NCBI RefSeq assembly: GCF_021917145.1
Contig: NC_061060.1
Span: forward strand, 10,317,053 to 10,381,052
DNA: 64,000 nucleotides
Direction of reading: 5' to 3'
Source: Hypomesus transpacificus
Lineage: Eukaryota; Chordata; Actinopteri; Osmeriformes; Osmeridae
The first letter of the stretch is position 1, and every line of letters starts with the position of its first letter. The position numbers and the translations under genes were made by a program. Below the pieces are notes generated by a model. The model saw only the letters and a program-made list of their open reading frames with translations, was not told where the DNA came from and made no database searches. Shown in pieces: positions 24,201 through 38,059 of this stretch.

Positions 24201-27200
24201 CTTTCAATGATGACACACTGCTCTTTGGAATCAAACATTCAGCAGAAATTGGGTCACAATTAAAGGGTTGGGGGGATAGCTCTGACCCCTCCCCCCCAAC
24301 CCAATTCCCTATAGCTGAAATCATCTTCTGTCATGCTACTTTGGGAGTTGTGGGAATGTGTGTGTGTGTGTGTGTGTGATGGTGTGTGCCAGAACGCTCT
24401 GCCACCCCCTCACTCTCTCAGCTCCTCATCCTGCATGTTTGCATGTTGGGGAACAAAGGGATGAGTCCGCAGTTAAGGCGACCTTTGTCCGTGATTGTGC
24501 AACCACGCAGACATCCAATCAAGTGTTCTGTGCTTCAACTTCCCACACTGCATTGCAGGCCCGGGACATTCCTACACACTGTAGAAGACTATAAACTAAT
24601 TATTGTCCTCCATATTTTAACCACTGAACCACATGCAGATCCTGTAAACACCATCAAACCTTGTAATTCTGTGGTAAATGTAAGAATACATATTCAGTTA
24701 AATATTTACATACAGTAATTACTCCATTGTAAAAGGCCATAATTAACAATAACTATAAATGTCCTAATTAGGAAGTTCACTTATCTAAGCTCAGCATAGA
24801 TGTAAATTTGTTCTGTGTACTTATATGTTATGTTATGCCAAGTGCTTGCGTTGTCTTGTCTTAAGAATTTCAGTGCCCAGTCTAACCTTGTGTTGCTCTG
24901 TGCACCTGACAAATAAAAGACTTGAACTTGAACTTGAACTAATCAAGTAGTAATGAAAGGCCAAGTAACTGAATCTTTCTTTTTACATACTGTACAGTAC
25001 TGACAGTAATGATGATAGTAGCAACACCAAACCCAGTGTATATGACCCAGAGCCTGTGAAAGTAAACAAAGCAAAGAGACTGATTCGATGAGTAATGTTT
25101 AAATTGCACCATGATCCTGTTAGCTCTGTAAACATGCTGGGCCTCCGCTGTGTCCAGTCTAATGAGAACCACATGTAGGGGTTAGAGAGCCCAGCCTAGT
25201 TTGACCCTGTTCAGATCCCTACCTGAGACACACACATAGAAACACACACACACACACACAGACAGCAGGGGCCTATCCCCTCTGCTTTACAATATCCCCA
25301 GGCTGATCTCAGATCAGCCAGCCAGGCAGGCGAGGGGAGGGGAGGAGGCCAGCTGGACTAGCATGGCAAGGCAGCCATGAGCTGTTTATACTCCTCCCTA
25401 CCTCCAGCTCTCAGCCACTGCACATTCCTGCTCTGAATCCTGAGGAATGTTTGGAATCCTGATTTGGAATCCAAATCCTTGTCTCTGTGCAGCCTGGTCT
25501 GTTGTGTTTCTCTTGGAGGCCTGTGGTCTTTAATAGCTGACTAGAACTGATAAGACAATGCTGAACACATTAAAGAAACATCCTAGGCTAATGAAAATGT
25601 TATCCCTACTAAGTGAGAATATAACATGGAGATACATGTTTTCTCAGTTAGCCATTGAACCTGCTATTATCAATTTTGAAAAGGCTATACATGTAACAGA
25701 TTACTTTCTTTATAGGCAAATCAGACACAGTTTGATGAGAGCAGCTCTTATCACAGCCATCATCATAACAACAGCCATCATCATCACCAGTGTTATCATC
25801 ACCGTCAAGTGTGAGTGTGTTAGCCCAGGTCAGACCAGCATTCATGCTGGGGAGGCAGATGATGAGGGAGGACAAGGCAGCCTCCCCACTCCCCTCCCCC
25901 CCCCCCCCCCCCCACCACCACACATCCAGATGACCCCATCAGACCCCAGATGACCCCCATCAGAGCTCCAGAGCAGGGTCTGTAGGCTGGGGCCGTTCTG
26001 CTCCTCCACAGCTCTCCAGCCCTGGAACAGCAGCAGGCCCACAGGCGGGTGTCATTAGGGCAGAGCCAGCCATGGCAATTAGGAGGACCACTCAAGCATT
26101 TGTTAAATGGAATATTTTTTTTCCTTCGCAGTGTTAGAAAGAAAGATAGAAGTTTGATTTGCACAGGTGCTCCTCTGGAGTTGTGGAGGTATCAAGGGAT
26201 GTTTACGAGTACGAGTTTGGTTCGTCACTCTGCCTTTAGGTCTCCGACAAATATGTGAAGTTACGTCATGCAGGCCTCCGCTCATGATATAGCGCAAGCG
26301 AATCTGGGACTCATCAGCGTCACGTCCTGTTAGTGACTAATATGCTGTAATACTACATCTCTCACACTAACATTCTATCTCAGCCAAACTAGAGAAAAAC
26401 AAATCTGTCTGTTGATGATCCACACAGTATTTGGACAGGCTGACACACGGTGTATAAAAACTGACATACTGTACAAGTTCAACGAAGCACATTCTATTTA
26501 TAAGGTAAGAAATTTAAACTTCACAGAACAAACCTACGACTCTCTAATGGGTTTGGAGAAGCAGCCATCCAACAAAAAGATTGTGTTGAGGAGGAGGCCA
26601 TGTTTAATAGGATTTCATTACATAGGAAAGAGGGGGGTATACAGCAAACCTTTGTGAGTCGAGCTGAAAGACCTCTTTCATGGGACTAAATTGAGAAACA
26701 TTTAGGCTCAGTTAACTTCCCACGCAAATTAATATAACCTGCCCCTGTCTACATCCTGTGGACCTAACTAAAGGCAATAACAAGCCTACACAAACACACC
26801 AGCACTACTCTCAGTGTACAGTGCATGTTTACTTAAAAGACTACAAAACTATAGGAATCTGTTTGTGGACATGTAAGGAGGTAATAGAGAGAAGGCTTCA
26901 CAACTATGAAAGGCGTAGGGCCTACTCATTGTAATCCTAGTTTTACTGAGTGGGAAGTGAAACCATCTCTGGGATAGCTCTGGACACAAATCAGTTATAT
27001 ACTGTAGATCCAGAGTTATAATTACTTCTGGACTGGACCAGAGATAAGGGAACTGGATGTTATTTCTGACAGTTGGGATGAAGGGTGTTAATGAAGAAGT
27101 ACTTTAAAATCAAAGCACTCCATGTTTACCATGTCTTACCTAGCAGGGCTTGAAATAGCTGGCTCCCAAAGATGGCAGAGACTTTCCCCACGCTGGTCTT

Positions 27201-28058
27201 CAGTGCCTGCTCCTCTGGGCTAGTCAGACTGTCCTGGTACTGCCTCAAAAGCTCAACAGCCCTCTCTGTGTCTGACAACACAACATCAACAACATCATGT
27301 AGAACCTCTCTGTTTCTCCTCTTTCCAGTGCAGAAATTGTAGGCAATATTAGTGGTGATGGATATTGGATACTTATAATTGCAATATCGTCAATTGTCTT
27401 AGGTTTTAGTCATTAAACCACAGACAAGGTTTTTTATTTTAGAAATTGAAAAAGTCTGAAGTGAGGTTGAAAATAACACACAATTATGAAGTTCAAAGCA
27501 CAACAAAAACCATGGTCATTGCCATGGTCCGATGTTCTTGACGGATGAGGACTTGAAGGATTACATGTGCAGTTGGATTTGGCCCTTTCGATTTGAGAGT
27601 AACTGTCAATGCTGCTATTGGCGAGGGCATTATAGTAGGCTAGGCTATAGGCTACTCCTACACAGCTGTGCTGCTGAGCCAGTTGTGAAGTTACAGTGTG
27701 ATTAACGCAGCCTTGCGATGCGTCAGCCTAGTTAAAAAATGAACGTTTGCGAGTCTACTTGTTATGAAGTTTAATAGGTGCAGCGAATAACTTTATTCAC
27801 CACGTGATTCTACATTGTCATATGAAGTAAAAATGCTTCCTGCTTCCCCAGATACTTTACTGTAGAAATGCACTCACACAGTTCTATAGCCTCGGCTAGT
27901 CTACTTGTGATTTAAAATGCGTCTGTTGCCTTCAACTTTCCACCCGAGGTTGAACAGTTCACAGAGTAAAATAGTGCTAGAGAACATACCACGTTCAATA
28001 CTTAAATAAACAAGTATGTAAAATGATGTGCTGACTTACCATACTTATGAACCATCAT
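18230..28058 (-). CDS. dlg3: dlg3 long-isoform N-terminus (L27 domain exons)
   Basis: Four exons join in frame on the minus strand: 28040-28058 (start MMVHKY), 27140-27271, 22350-22435 and 18230-18349. Together they give 119 residues and leave phase 0 at 18230. Exons 2-3 encode an L27 domain (about residues 6-62), with TERAVELLRQYQDSL and then SQLFQALLDIQECYEV. This matches the L27 of DLG1, which oligomerises MAGUKs and recruits partners such as CASK. The fourth exon ends VSRSHIHAPK, like the DLG1 linker ending VSHSHI. All junctions are GT-AG. With the separate exon at 9867-10229, dlg3 has two alternative N-termini from two promoters. Further linker exons could have been missed in the intron, and the rest of the protein is off the left edge. 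Confidence 0.85.
18350..22349 (-). other. dlg3: dlg3 long-isoform intron
   Basis: Intron between the third and fourth long-isoform exons. It contains CA repeats (19610-19710) and the 21-bp minisatellite at 20184-20680. No other coding segment was recognised. Confidence 0.7.
20184..20680. repeat. 21-bp minisatellite, about 24 copies
   Basis: Tandem units of the type GGGCTGGGGCTGGCCTCTATA, 21 bp each, with G/A and C/T variants between copies. On the minus strand the unit is read as a heptapeptide (Gly-Gln-Pro-Gln-Pro-Tyr-Arg) in a frame open for 149 codons. Much of the copy-to-copy variation is TAT/TAC (both Tyr) or CCC/TCC (Pro/Ser). It sits deep in a dlg3 intron with no splice support, so a repeat is the safer call. 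Confidence 0.85.
22436..27139 (-). other. dlg3: dlg3 long-isoform intron
   Basis: Intron between the second and third long-isoform exons. It holds C runs (22820-22833, 25897-25912), CA/GT runs, and a LINE 3' end near 24900-24940. No coding exon recognised. Confidence 0.7.
24848..24940 (+). repeat. LINE 3'-end fragment with TTGAAC tail
   Basis: The sequence GACAAATAAAAGACTTGAAC leads into three tandem copies of the hexamer TTGAAC (24921-24940). Short tandem tails of this kind mark the 3' ends of L2/CR1-type LINEs in fish. Only the extreme 3' end is present. Confidence 0.5.
27272..28039 (-). other. dlg3: first intron of the dlg3 long isoform
   Basis: A 768-bp intron between the 19-nt first coding exon and the L27 exon. 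No repeat family or other feature was recognised in it. Confidence 0.75.
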
Positions 28059-28405
28059 GTAGCCTGCCTACGGAAAACGAACTTTAAATTCGAGTGAAAA
28101 ATAATGAAACAAGACTACTAACAGACATAAGGATGCAACTGAATTAAGTTTCCTCAGACGTTTAAACAAGAAAACGCGTGTCCACGACCAAAATTAAATT
28201 TCATCACGCAGTTTTACTTTTCAACTTGACAACCGAATGAGACACTCCCATAGTCGTTACTGTTACTTTGTGCCGGCAGCTGGAATTCACTTGGAAAATT
28301 ACACGAGGCGTAGAATGTCAAGTTCTCGGTACCGGGAGTTCAGTTGAAAAAGTGAGTTAGCTGAGTCGCACTGCCTGCTCCTCGCACTTGCCTTGCCCGT
28401 CGGCG

Positions 28406-28411
28406 TTTATA
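28406..28411 (-). promoter_or_regulatory. dlg3: TATA box, dlg3 long-isoform promoter
   Basis: TATAAA on the minus strand, about 350 bp upstream of the long-isoform ATG (28058). A start site near 28375-28380 would give a leader of roughly 320 nt. The surrounding GC-rich stretch has several CpGs. Assignment is by position and motif only. Confidence 0.45.
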
Positions 28412-29323
28412 CCCACCCATGGCAAGAACAATATTGGTAAATATTTGGATTGGGGTAATAATTTAAAACTAGCTGTATAAATCATCATTGTCTTTTGTCT
28501 TTATGAACACCATCATCGTCAACAATAACAACAGTCAAATATTTAGGCTAATCAAATGAATGTTGCGTTAATTGGTCTCTTCACTTTGACCCATCTCTTT
28601 GCCCCTTAACCGCTTTACAGAAGAGAGCAGAGATGGTCTATTCACAGCAGACCTATGGCAACTAACAACATTTATGTGGATCGTCAATGAAAATATGGTA
28701 ACGCCTGCCATCTACTGTTAACAAACAGGATAACATAGGCCTGAACACAGTTTTTGCAGGGCTGACAAATATTTCAAAAAGTCCATAGTTTATGCATATA
28801 TATTTTTTCGTTCTCGTCACGTGCCCTCACGCAAGCACACACAGTGAACTGAAATACTGGTGTAGAAAAATAGGTTAATTCAACAGAATCTACACCAACC
28901 CAGAATTGTGAATAATACAGGTCCTTTGATCAGTTTAGTTTCTATTCAAATTACACATTTTCAAAAAAGGATATAAAAAGGATAGGTACACTACATGTAC
29001 TGCACCTAAACGTACTGATACACATACACACACATATGTTCATCATTCAAATGAATCCATGTACGGTACATATTTGGCCATTTGAGACAGGTCTATAAAT
29101 ACATAGAAAGTGTAAAAAAGAAAGAACTATTTGAAATGAGTTGCACAAAGAAAAAGTTATAAAACAGCCTTTTGAAGCACAGGGTCTGTCACATTTTTAC
29201 AATGAACCCATTACAGAAACATTTATGAAAAGATTCCAGACTCAGGGCTGAGACATTTAGGTGACATAGAAGGGGTTTAGTTCAGTATATTCCGAAGGCA
29301 GCGTCCATTAGATCCAGGCAAAG
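28412..29323. other. spacer between dlg3 and gdpd2, including gdpd2 3'UTR
   Basis: Only about 0.9 kb separates the gdpd2 stop from the dlg3 long-isoform TATA box. Both genes are on the minus strand, so this holds the gdpd2 3'UTR and dlg3 upstream promoter sequence. I found no AATAAA on the minus strand here, so the gdpd2 poly(A) site is not placed. Confidence 0.55.
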
Positions 29324-32300
29324 CTACTCAGAAGGTAAGAAGGGGGACATTTCTCTCTGGTTCCAGGTGGAACATCTGTGTGTCTGTGCTTTCTTTTCCC
29401 TGTTGAGTCAGACACAAGCCATGACCTCATTTCATAATGTTAGAATAAATATAAAATTCATGTATAAAAGTATGGAGCTACAATACTCTTAATTGAATCC
29501 ACATGGGTATTTGTATTAATATGATTTTGAGATTCAACCACAGATTAAATGATAATAAGGATGAATATCAAGCTAAGAGTGGGTTCATTGGGACGTTATA
29601 ACGGATCTGATGAAGCACTGTTTAAGTGATTTGATTAGATTTTATTAATATACTGTAGCATTATTTGGAAGTCTTGAAAGGAGCCAATCATTCTATTTAG
29701 ATACATTTTTATTGTACCACATCTTTTGACATTGTCTACCTTTAGAATGACTGAAACTGCAACTGTTCCGTATAGAAAGTAAAGTGACACATCACTTCCC
29801 AAACACACTACAAAGGCAGCCTCTATTGCTGTTCTGAAAGAAGATCAGACCTCTACTTACCTCTGTAAGATGAACAGTCCAAACATGATGAGTAATGACA
29901 TCAAGTTGACTGTGATCCATATAATTCTGTACAGGTTAGAACCCTGAACACACACACACAGTTGGCAGTTACTTTATACAAGCATCACACATTCATTAAG
30001 GAGAGACTATGCTAGGATTGTTATTCACTTCAAGGTAAGAGAAAGTGCCTAAGGAAGGACGAGGTGAGAGTCCCTTACCAGAGTCCAGTGGGGCTGGGTC
30101 ATGTCCTGTAGAAGGTGGCAGGCATTGGTGGTCACAGAGCTGGCTCCTGAGCACCACAGCAGAGAGAAGAGCCAGCGCTCATTCACCACCCACAGGTTCA
30201 CCGACACATTTCTGCTTCGCAGCTCCCTGCCACACGTAAATAACACAATAATAGAGAAGAATTCAAAGACTCAAATGTAGCTGCCGCTATAAGTTTAATG
30301 GCAGATTAGTCAGGAGTTATCTTACACTGTGCTACTCCAGCAAATACTCAAAGAGAGAGAGCGAGATAAAGACAGAAGTAATCAATCATGAGACCAAAAA
30401 ACAAACAGTTTGCTTAAAAGCTCTTTTCAGTCATTTATTACACTGAGTAAACAAGAAGCTTAGCTAGAGGATTCACTGGGGTGCTCAGCCATTAAACAAC
30501 CCACCTGGACGAGAACATCGTTTGAATCCCATTCTCGCCCTGCGGCGGTGCGTGTTTTGATATTCAGCACTTTATCTCGGCACACCACAGTCATGCACTG
30601 GTGTTCAACAGAGGTGCAGTAAGATGGTTTCTGGGAAAAGTAGTTTGTATCTCTGTTCTGAGAACAAGGTGAGAGAACTAACGGAGGGTATTCACCTGAT
30701 TTCTGCTGCGCTCAGAGAACTGTATTTTACATTCAGGTGGTCTCCTCCATACGTGTCCATGATAGACACATTGTTATAGACCTGTCTGAAACCAGGTGCG
30801 GCCTCCATCACATCCTTCCTCTTAGTACTGGGAAGCCAGAGTATCTAGAACGAGAAAAACATGTAACATTACAGAATGGTGTATTTCTGTTTGATGTAAT
30901 CTGTATCAATGTAAATATTCCTCTTACCAGGTTTTGAGGGATGCCAGACATAAGGATTGTGCTGACTGTGATGTTGACATCCTGGTTGTCCTCGTTCTTC
31001 AGGTCAAAGATGAGCGAGGTGTGGTGCTGCTTGGCCAGATCCAGGAGTTGGACCAAGGAAGGGATACTCTGGTTCTGGGCTTCCCGCCTCTCCCCCTCGG
31101 AAAGCATGGAGACAGAGTAGAACGGATCTGACTGGGAAAAGGAGTCGCTTGGTTAGTTGTGGATTAGGAAAAAATTCAACCTCTGCATAAAAACGTATTT
31201 TTCAACTGTACTATTAATGAAAAAATCAACAAAAGAAAAAAATATTCATGTATTATCCCTTACCTGTAGGAACCAGCTGCCAGCATTCAGACTCTCTAAA
31301 TCTGCCCAAGACAGATTGGTGCTGTGGTTGAACTCCAGACCAGGAAACTTATCCTTTACATCTGTAGTCCTCCTCAAGAATTCATGGTGATGGTCATGCA
31401 TCAGAAAAGGAACTCTATCCTTACTGAGAGAAAAGAGCCAAACCCAGACACATACCGAGCTTGAAACCAGCAGTCGCTAATAATTTAATCGCAATTGTAG
31501 GATTTTTTTTTTTTTCTTTACTGTACCCCATGAGCTTCCATGATATTACCTGAGCTGCACATCAGTCTCAAAGGCTGTCACGTTGCACCCCACGCTCCTC
31601 TCGAACGACATCATGGTGTTCTCTGGGGCCAGCTGAGCACAAGGAGGACAGATGGGTGAGGAACACTCGTGTTCTACATAACCAGGCTCCCCTCAGGCTG
31701 TGTGAACACACACAGAGCCATGAGCATGACACTGCTAAGCAGAGCTCAGGGGTGATAGCTAATGGTGTTAAGTAACAGAGCGGGGCCAGAGCACCGCGGC
31801 ATATGGGACCCTCACATGACTGGACATTAATTCAATCTTAAGTATCTGGTTCACTAGGAAGTGACGGGAACGGGGAGGTGTCCTACAGTAATGCAAGCAA
31901 ACACTAATCCTAGGTCATGAAACTGTATCTTGGCTTTCTTTGTTTTAAAACATCTTAGGAGTTTTGTAGATCACTGGCACCACTTTCTCCACTAAAACAG
32001 GAGATAGGCAGCAGTAAGGGAGATAGGTCAGGTTATCTAGGTCATATTTGTAATGTTTTTCAGATAACGTAGAGCCAGCTAGAGGCCTTGGGGGCAGTTA
32101 AGGTATGCAGAGACATGTTGAGACAGAAAATAGAATGAATTGTTATGCCTGTATGGGTGTGTTTTGCGGGGGGAGGGGAGCTGTTTTATTGTTGCTGTCT
32201 GATATTGACCACCCTTTGACAATTGGATTCTCATAACTCCACACTCTTCAATCACCATGTTTGTTTTTACCTTTGATTTTCAACATCAAAATAAGTCCCT

Positions 32301-34973
32301 CACCATTGGTGACCCACGATGGCCAATGAGAGCAGGTTTAGAAGGGAGCCCATCAGCCTCGAGAAGGCAAGGGGAGGTGATAAGCAAGGGGCTGAGGAAG
32401 ATGGCCACCGACACCAAAACAAAAACCACCATGATCAAGACCTTGGAGACTGAGGAGGGAACATAAAGATACAGATCAACAAAACATGTGCCGTATGTGA
32501 ATCATTTTTTACACTGAATTGACTGCTTCATTGCTTGCATCAGAACATAGCAATCTGTAGAAATCTTAGAATCAATACATTAAATGTCTATAGTTATGTT
32601 TCAAATCCTAAGTCATTCTGCAGTCTAACAGTGGGCCTACTGAATACTGACCTGCTCCCCTGGCCGAGTAGAAGGCCTTGAACACCAGCCAGCTGAGCAG
32701 GGTCAGGGCCACCACACCCCCCATCTGCAGGAAGGGAGCCGTGGCCTGGGGAGCACACACATTACATGCCCAAACAGGTGAGGATCATCACATGCCACTG
32801 ACACACAGAACTCCTCAATGTTCAGACCCAGAAAACCCACATCACACTCATGCTCCAACAGTCTCACCAACGTACTTCACACACAATTGCAAGAATCAGC
32901 ACAGTTGGTTCTACAGTACCTGCAGAGACAGAAGAACAGTCGGCCACTCTCTTTTCCACTTCAGACTCATCCCTGTGACCCCTGCGGTGATAAATAACAC
33001 ACCTAGAAACAGGAAGAACTGGACAGCAGAGACAGACAGGACATCTAGTCAACAGAACAAAACAACCTACTGACATTCATGATACTGCTTAATAGATCAG
33101 CATCAGTCATATTTGACTACTTCCACATAAAAACATGTTAAATGAAGACTTTTACATATAAACATGTTAAATTTAGACTGGTCCAGAAACCTTGTGAAGG
33201 CAGTGTAGGTCCAGCGGTTCTCTCAAGACAACTTGGAAAAGTGCAAAAAGCTGCAATAAATCATCGAGTATTAGCTTGACAGCATGCAAAAACAATCAGT
33301 TAAACGCATTAGTGCAATGCTCAGTACGGATTCCCTCCTGCCCCCTCTTACCAGTAGTAGGACACAATAGATGGTGATCACAGCAGAGATGATAATGAAC
33401 ACCATAAACCAGTTCACCCACAGCTTGAGCACAACAAAGCCTTTCCTGATGCAAAAGCAAATGGTCAGGCACATCATGGATGGATGGCCGTGGATGGATG
33501 TTAAATACAGAGCATGTGTCTACATTTACTATACAGGAAATCATTTGATGTCATAAACATAGATTCTAACTTCTCTCAGCTATAGGGGAAGTACAGCATG
33601 AATGGGGACTTTCACAGTTTAATGTGCTTATGTATTTACAGTACACATACAGCATATAACCTCCACAAGATAACAGTAATTAGGTAGGTGTGTGTGTATG
33701 TGTGTATTTGTGTGGGATGTTGCATAACTAATATGTCCAAGCTCACCAGTTTACGTCCTCCCGATCGTTGAAAGTGACCAGGCAGATGTACATCCAGCAG
33801 AGAGTGAGCAGGGTCACCAAGGTGAGGATTGAGAACCAGCAGTAGGCAAACTGGAGCAGAGAGAAGACATTCATTACGGCATGCCCTCGAGCACAACAGC
33901 AAACTGAAAACCACAAGTAGCTAGATCCTCTCTATCTCACGTCAATCATTCTCTGTGTGTGTGTGTGTGCGTGTGTGTGCGTGTGTGTGTGTGTAGAATA
34001 TGTTCTGTGTGACGTGTGTATGAGGTGCTCGACTGCCCTGAGGCTCTTTGGGGTTGTTTCAAAGAATTTTCATGTTTAGTATCGCTTGATGCACTTCATA
34101 ACTGTCAAGTCAATGGCTTTGCCAGCACACCAGCCTCCACCATTCTCATAGGGGCCAAACAAAAACAACCATCCCCCTCTAGAAGCTGGAATCCATCCCC
34201 CCTTTTGTACTCCTGTGCCAGTTTGGTCCTGGGCCTTACACAAGCCTGCAAGTAAGTTTAGTAATGAGTCCTGGCACAACTTCCAATCCCTCAATCTTTT
34301 CTCACTCAAATTTTTTCCCTCCCTCTCGTATTGTCCCTCACTGTCATTTGCCCAATGATCAACTTTCTTCTTTGAATTCCTTTTCCAATAACCTGCCTCT
34401 CATACTGGACTAGGAAAAAAGGGGCTTTCTATCAGAAGCACGGGGAGCTGAGATTCCTAGGAGGAAAATACTTATGCTACCGTCACTGGATTTCATCTAA
34501 TGGAATTTTAATCTGCTGTAATCACTAGTACTTTGCAAAGTTAAGATGCTCTGCAGAGCAGGCACAAGCTAGTTTGGAACTCAACACCCTCACTTCCAGA
34601 GACATTTTTACTCAAATTTAAGTATAGTAATGAATCACTGAGAAGACAAACCAGCCTCGACAAGTTGAAAAAACAAAGCTAAATAAAGTTAACAAGCTAA
34701 TATCTAAATAAAACCGTTTTAAAACCTCAAATATATTTACTTGTATATTAATATACAAATATTCAATTAGAATATAAGCATATCAATTAGGGCAGTGAAT
34801 TAGGGCAGCATGCAGTATTTTATCTGTAAGATATACTTTAAATATGTATAATTGAAAGTCCAATAGTCCTTGAATACAAAACATACCCTTTCCTTCTTCT
34901 CACTAGGGTGATTCCAGTGACAGCTATACAGGCCTCTGCTGCAAATCCGGCAACAGCTCTCCCCAGGTGCCAT
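29324..34973 (-). CDS. gdpd2: gdpd2, glycerophosphodiester phosphodiesterase domain protein 2
   Basis: Fourteen exons join without a frame break into 528 residues (human GDPD2 is about 539): 34887-34973, 33747-33850, 33352-33445, 33191-33250, 32920-33018, 32652-32745, 32304-32449, 31550-31632, 31264-31423, 30928-31131, 30696-30844, 30079-30226, 29861-29943, 29324-29399. The start is MAPGESCCRICSRGLYSCHW. Several hydrophobic helices follow, then an external catalytic domain with GHRGSPM (222-228), LAPENT (229-234), FETD (E250, D252) and MHD (H265). These are the HR, E-x-D and H residues of the GDPD fold. A last membrane helix lies near the C-terminus. The GDE2/3/6 family cleaves glycerophosphodiesters and, in some members, GPI anchors at the cell surface. 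GDPD5 was considered, but the length, short tail and position beside dlg3 and pdzd11 favour gdpd2. The 5'UTR exon is unplaced. Confidence 0.92.
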
Positions 34974-37900
34974 GACTGTCCCTGCTTAGTGCTGTCCCGG
35001 AGAGGATTGTGCTAGTGGAGATGGTCCTCAGGTTCTGGCCCTCCTGGAGACAGCTTTTGGCGGGCAGCGCTGTGTGAGGAGGGTGTTCGCTCTGCAGTGG
35101 GTTGACTCACTCACTAAACCCACACAGGGTGGGAAGAGGGGAAAACAGTTTGTGATAAATGGAAATTAAGAGATAGAGTGTCTGAGAGCCCCAGTTCAAT
35201 AATCTCCTCAATAGAGAATCTATGTGGGAGGGGGAGCCTCCTACAATGGCCAACTCTTTGGTACGTATAGAGAGCTCTTAGTTGACAAGCCTGAGAATGA
35301 AGTCACTCTGGAAGCGCAAGCTATTCCAGCTCAGTGGGCTCCAACTGATGGTGACAGGCACATCCACACACTGGTGGAAGGTAGAGGGGGGAGAGTGGGT
35401 TGGCTTGGCTGTTCCCATTGTCTGCAGAGTAGGGATGCCATTTTGGCAGTCTGATATGGTGGAATAGTACAGAGGTGGTGCAGTGGATATGTGGCAACCC
35501 TGTGTTGTGACTCGTGAGAAAGGGGACTTGTACTCCATGAAGACATGAAGACAGTGGATAATAGGGTAAGAGATATGGTGTGGGCGTCTGATGAACAGGC
35601 CGGGGCACATCCTTGCAGTCTTGCCCATTTCTATTCACTGGCTAAGGGAAATAAACTGTGGCTCCCACACGCAAAGTAAGTAAACACAACTGGATGCTTT
35701 CAAACTGTTGCATGAAGCCATTATTTATAGAAAATGTGTTGCTAAAGCACTTCAAAAGGAACTGAAACATACAAATAAAATACAAATCTGAGTCTAGAGT
35801 AGGGGTTAATCAGTGTGAAACACCTGTTGACTTTTCCTAAAAAGACAGTAGTGATTGAAATGACAAGCAAATAACATGTGGTGCAGACTATATTTCAAAT
35901 GCTACAGTATAGCATATGATTTGGATTTCACAATCAGATACTATAATGATAAGCCAATGTCCTAAACTAGTAGACAAAAGTTAATTTGAATCAAACAATA
36001 ACACTTTCAATCTTGTATTTTTATGACGGGTGGAATGACAGATTTCCCACAACTACTTTGACGTCTAATGTTGTTTAACGAGTATAAAATGATCTCTTCC
36101 CCTGACCAGACTAGCATGTCTGAGCACGTACTGTACACCTGTAGGAAAGTAAAACCAAAGGTTTTAATAAAAATTAAAATAAAGTTTCCAACCACACTTT
36201 CACACAGTTGAAAACTCTGGTTTATTTGAGAAGAATTGTAAAATTTGGAATTAAGAGAACAAAGAATAGAAAACGTAATAATTTGGCAGCGGTGTTAATA
36301 GAGAAGGAACACCTCAAAAGACATTTGCAGAACTAATTGTATCAGAACTATTTCTCTCTGAATATTGCCAAGGCCATTGTCACAGATAAAACATAGATGT
36401 AACCAGTGTGAAATGAAATGAAATCCTTTTTATGGGGACAAGGCACAATGTCAGTCAAATAAATCAAAAAGGTTGAGTTATCAACTTTCTTATGCACAGG
36501 TGCCAAGGATGAATCGTACCTTGAAAAGGAAATGCATTCAGATCAGATAAGAAGTGGAATCGTTTTTCAAGCCAAGATTTAATCAGGTTTGTGTCCTAAC
36601 TGACAAGTGTACAAAGACTGGGTCATTGTAGTCCTTGTTATTTAGCCTAAGTCTTATGATACAAAATATCCTCAGAAGGTCACTGGTGTTTGAGTGTCTC
36701 CAAGTTTCTAAACTAATAATATGGAAGATACAGAAGTAAACATAATTAAAGATGCTCATTTAAATTGCTAAGATAAATGTTCAGTCCTGTCCCTCAGAAG
36801 GGAGTTAAGAGGTAGAAATCACCGTTAAAGAGTCATTGAACTGCAAAGAAAACCTCATTATGTTCAACGGCAAAGTACAATATTATTATTTTATTTTTTT
36901 CATGGGGCCCAATATTCCTGGCGGCGCCCCTAAAATGCAACCCACTTTTACCAAAGGTAGTACAGCTGCACACAGGTGTATCCCTCTAACAGGAATTAGA
37001 CTGTGCATCAAATAGTAGTTAATAGTTTCATAGGATTTCCATCACGGGACAAAATCTAAATATATTGCATGATCTAAATAGGCTATGCCATTTAACCTGC
37101 ACCCACCATTATACAACTTTTTAATCGTAATTAAATGTTTGGTTTAATCGACGAAACAGGGATCTTTCAGCACACCAGCACTATCAAAGTCAAAGAGGAG
37201 AAAATCCTACTTACACAACTAAAAGGTTGAAGAAGTATCAGGATAGGCATCCTACGTGAATACTAGCATCAAAGTTTGTCAGCTCATTCTGCACCCCGTT
37301 CCTCCGTGGACAGAATGTAAATGGATCAGTCTGAATGAGGGAGAGTACGGAGTGTAGCTATCCTACCTATATGGGGAGGGAGGAACAAGGAGGGGACCAT
37401 CTGAACAGGGTATCAGCGTTTGTTAATCACAATGGTTTTACACAGGTACACCTGCAACATAGCCTAGTTGGTCTGCTGTACTAAAACATCACAAAACACC
37501 TTGTTTGTGCATCGGTGGGGTTAGGGTTGGAGTATGAACCCGTATGTTGAGACTTTTCACTTAGCCTACCACTATTTACGAAATAGGTCTAATACGTTTT
37601 TGTTTTTAAAATAACAGCTTGATTGAATCGTTGTCAAAAGTTGCAAATGTTTATATTTGGTAGGAACATTTAGCCTTATAGTCTAAAGTTATTTTCCCAC
37701 GTCTTGACAGAAACCACTCGGTAGTTCTACAAACTACATAAACTGCATTTACTTTTTTTGCTTGGTCGTAGGACTGTGACATATCTGGTAAATGTTTAAA
37801 ACATGTTTTGATTGCAGAATTTCTTTCAAAGATGATAATCTAAAACTGTACCATTTTACTTGACTTGATTAGGGTAAGAGTAACATGTAGGCCCATGTTT

Positions 37901-38059
37901 CAACTTTGACGTTAGCATGTATAAATCATCTTTAGAAAAATACCTGGTGGATCCAACGACATCTCAAACTATCTAACAAATTATACCAGAAGACTCTTAC
38001 GAAAGTGGCCATAAATTAGATCATGACCTTTATTTTGAAGATCCCAGGCTTCAATACGC
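34974..38059. other. gdpd2 upstream region and spacer before pdzd11
   Basis: This is the gdpd2 5'UTR/promoter zone, then a 3-kb head-to-head spacer towards pdzd11. Three overlapping small frames at 35224-35638 have no recognisable product. In mammals kif4a lies between these genes, but no kinesin exon was seen here. A possible gdpd2 start region is near 37,200-37,400; this is unproven. Confidence 0.5.

Noticed and set aside
35224..35638. Several overlapping small frames between gdpd2 and pdzd11, checked as possible kinesin (kif4a) exons
   Set aside because: None shows kinesin motor or coiled-coil sequence, and no splice-consistent model was found.
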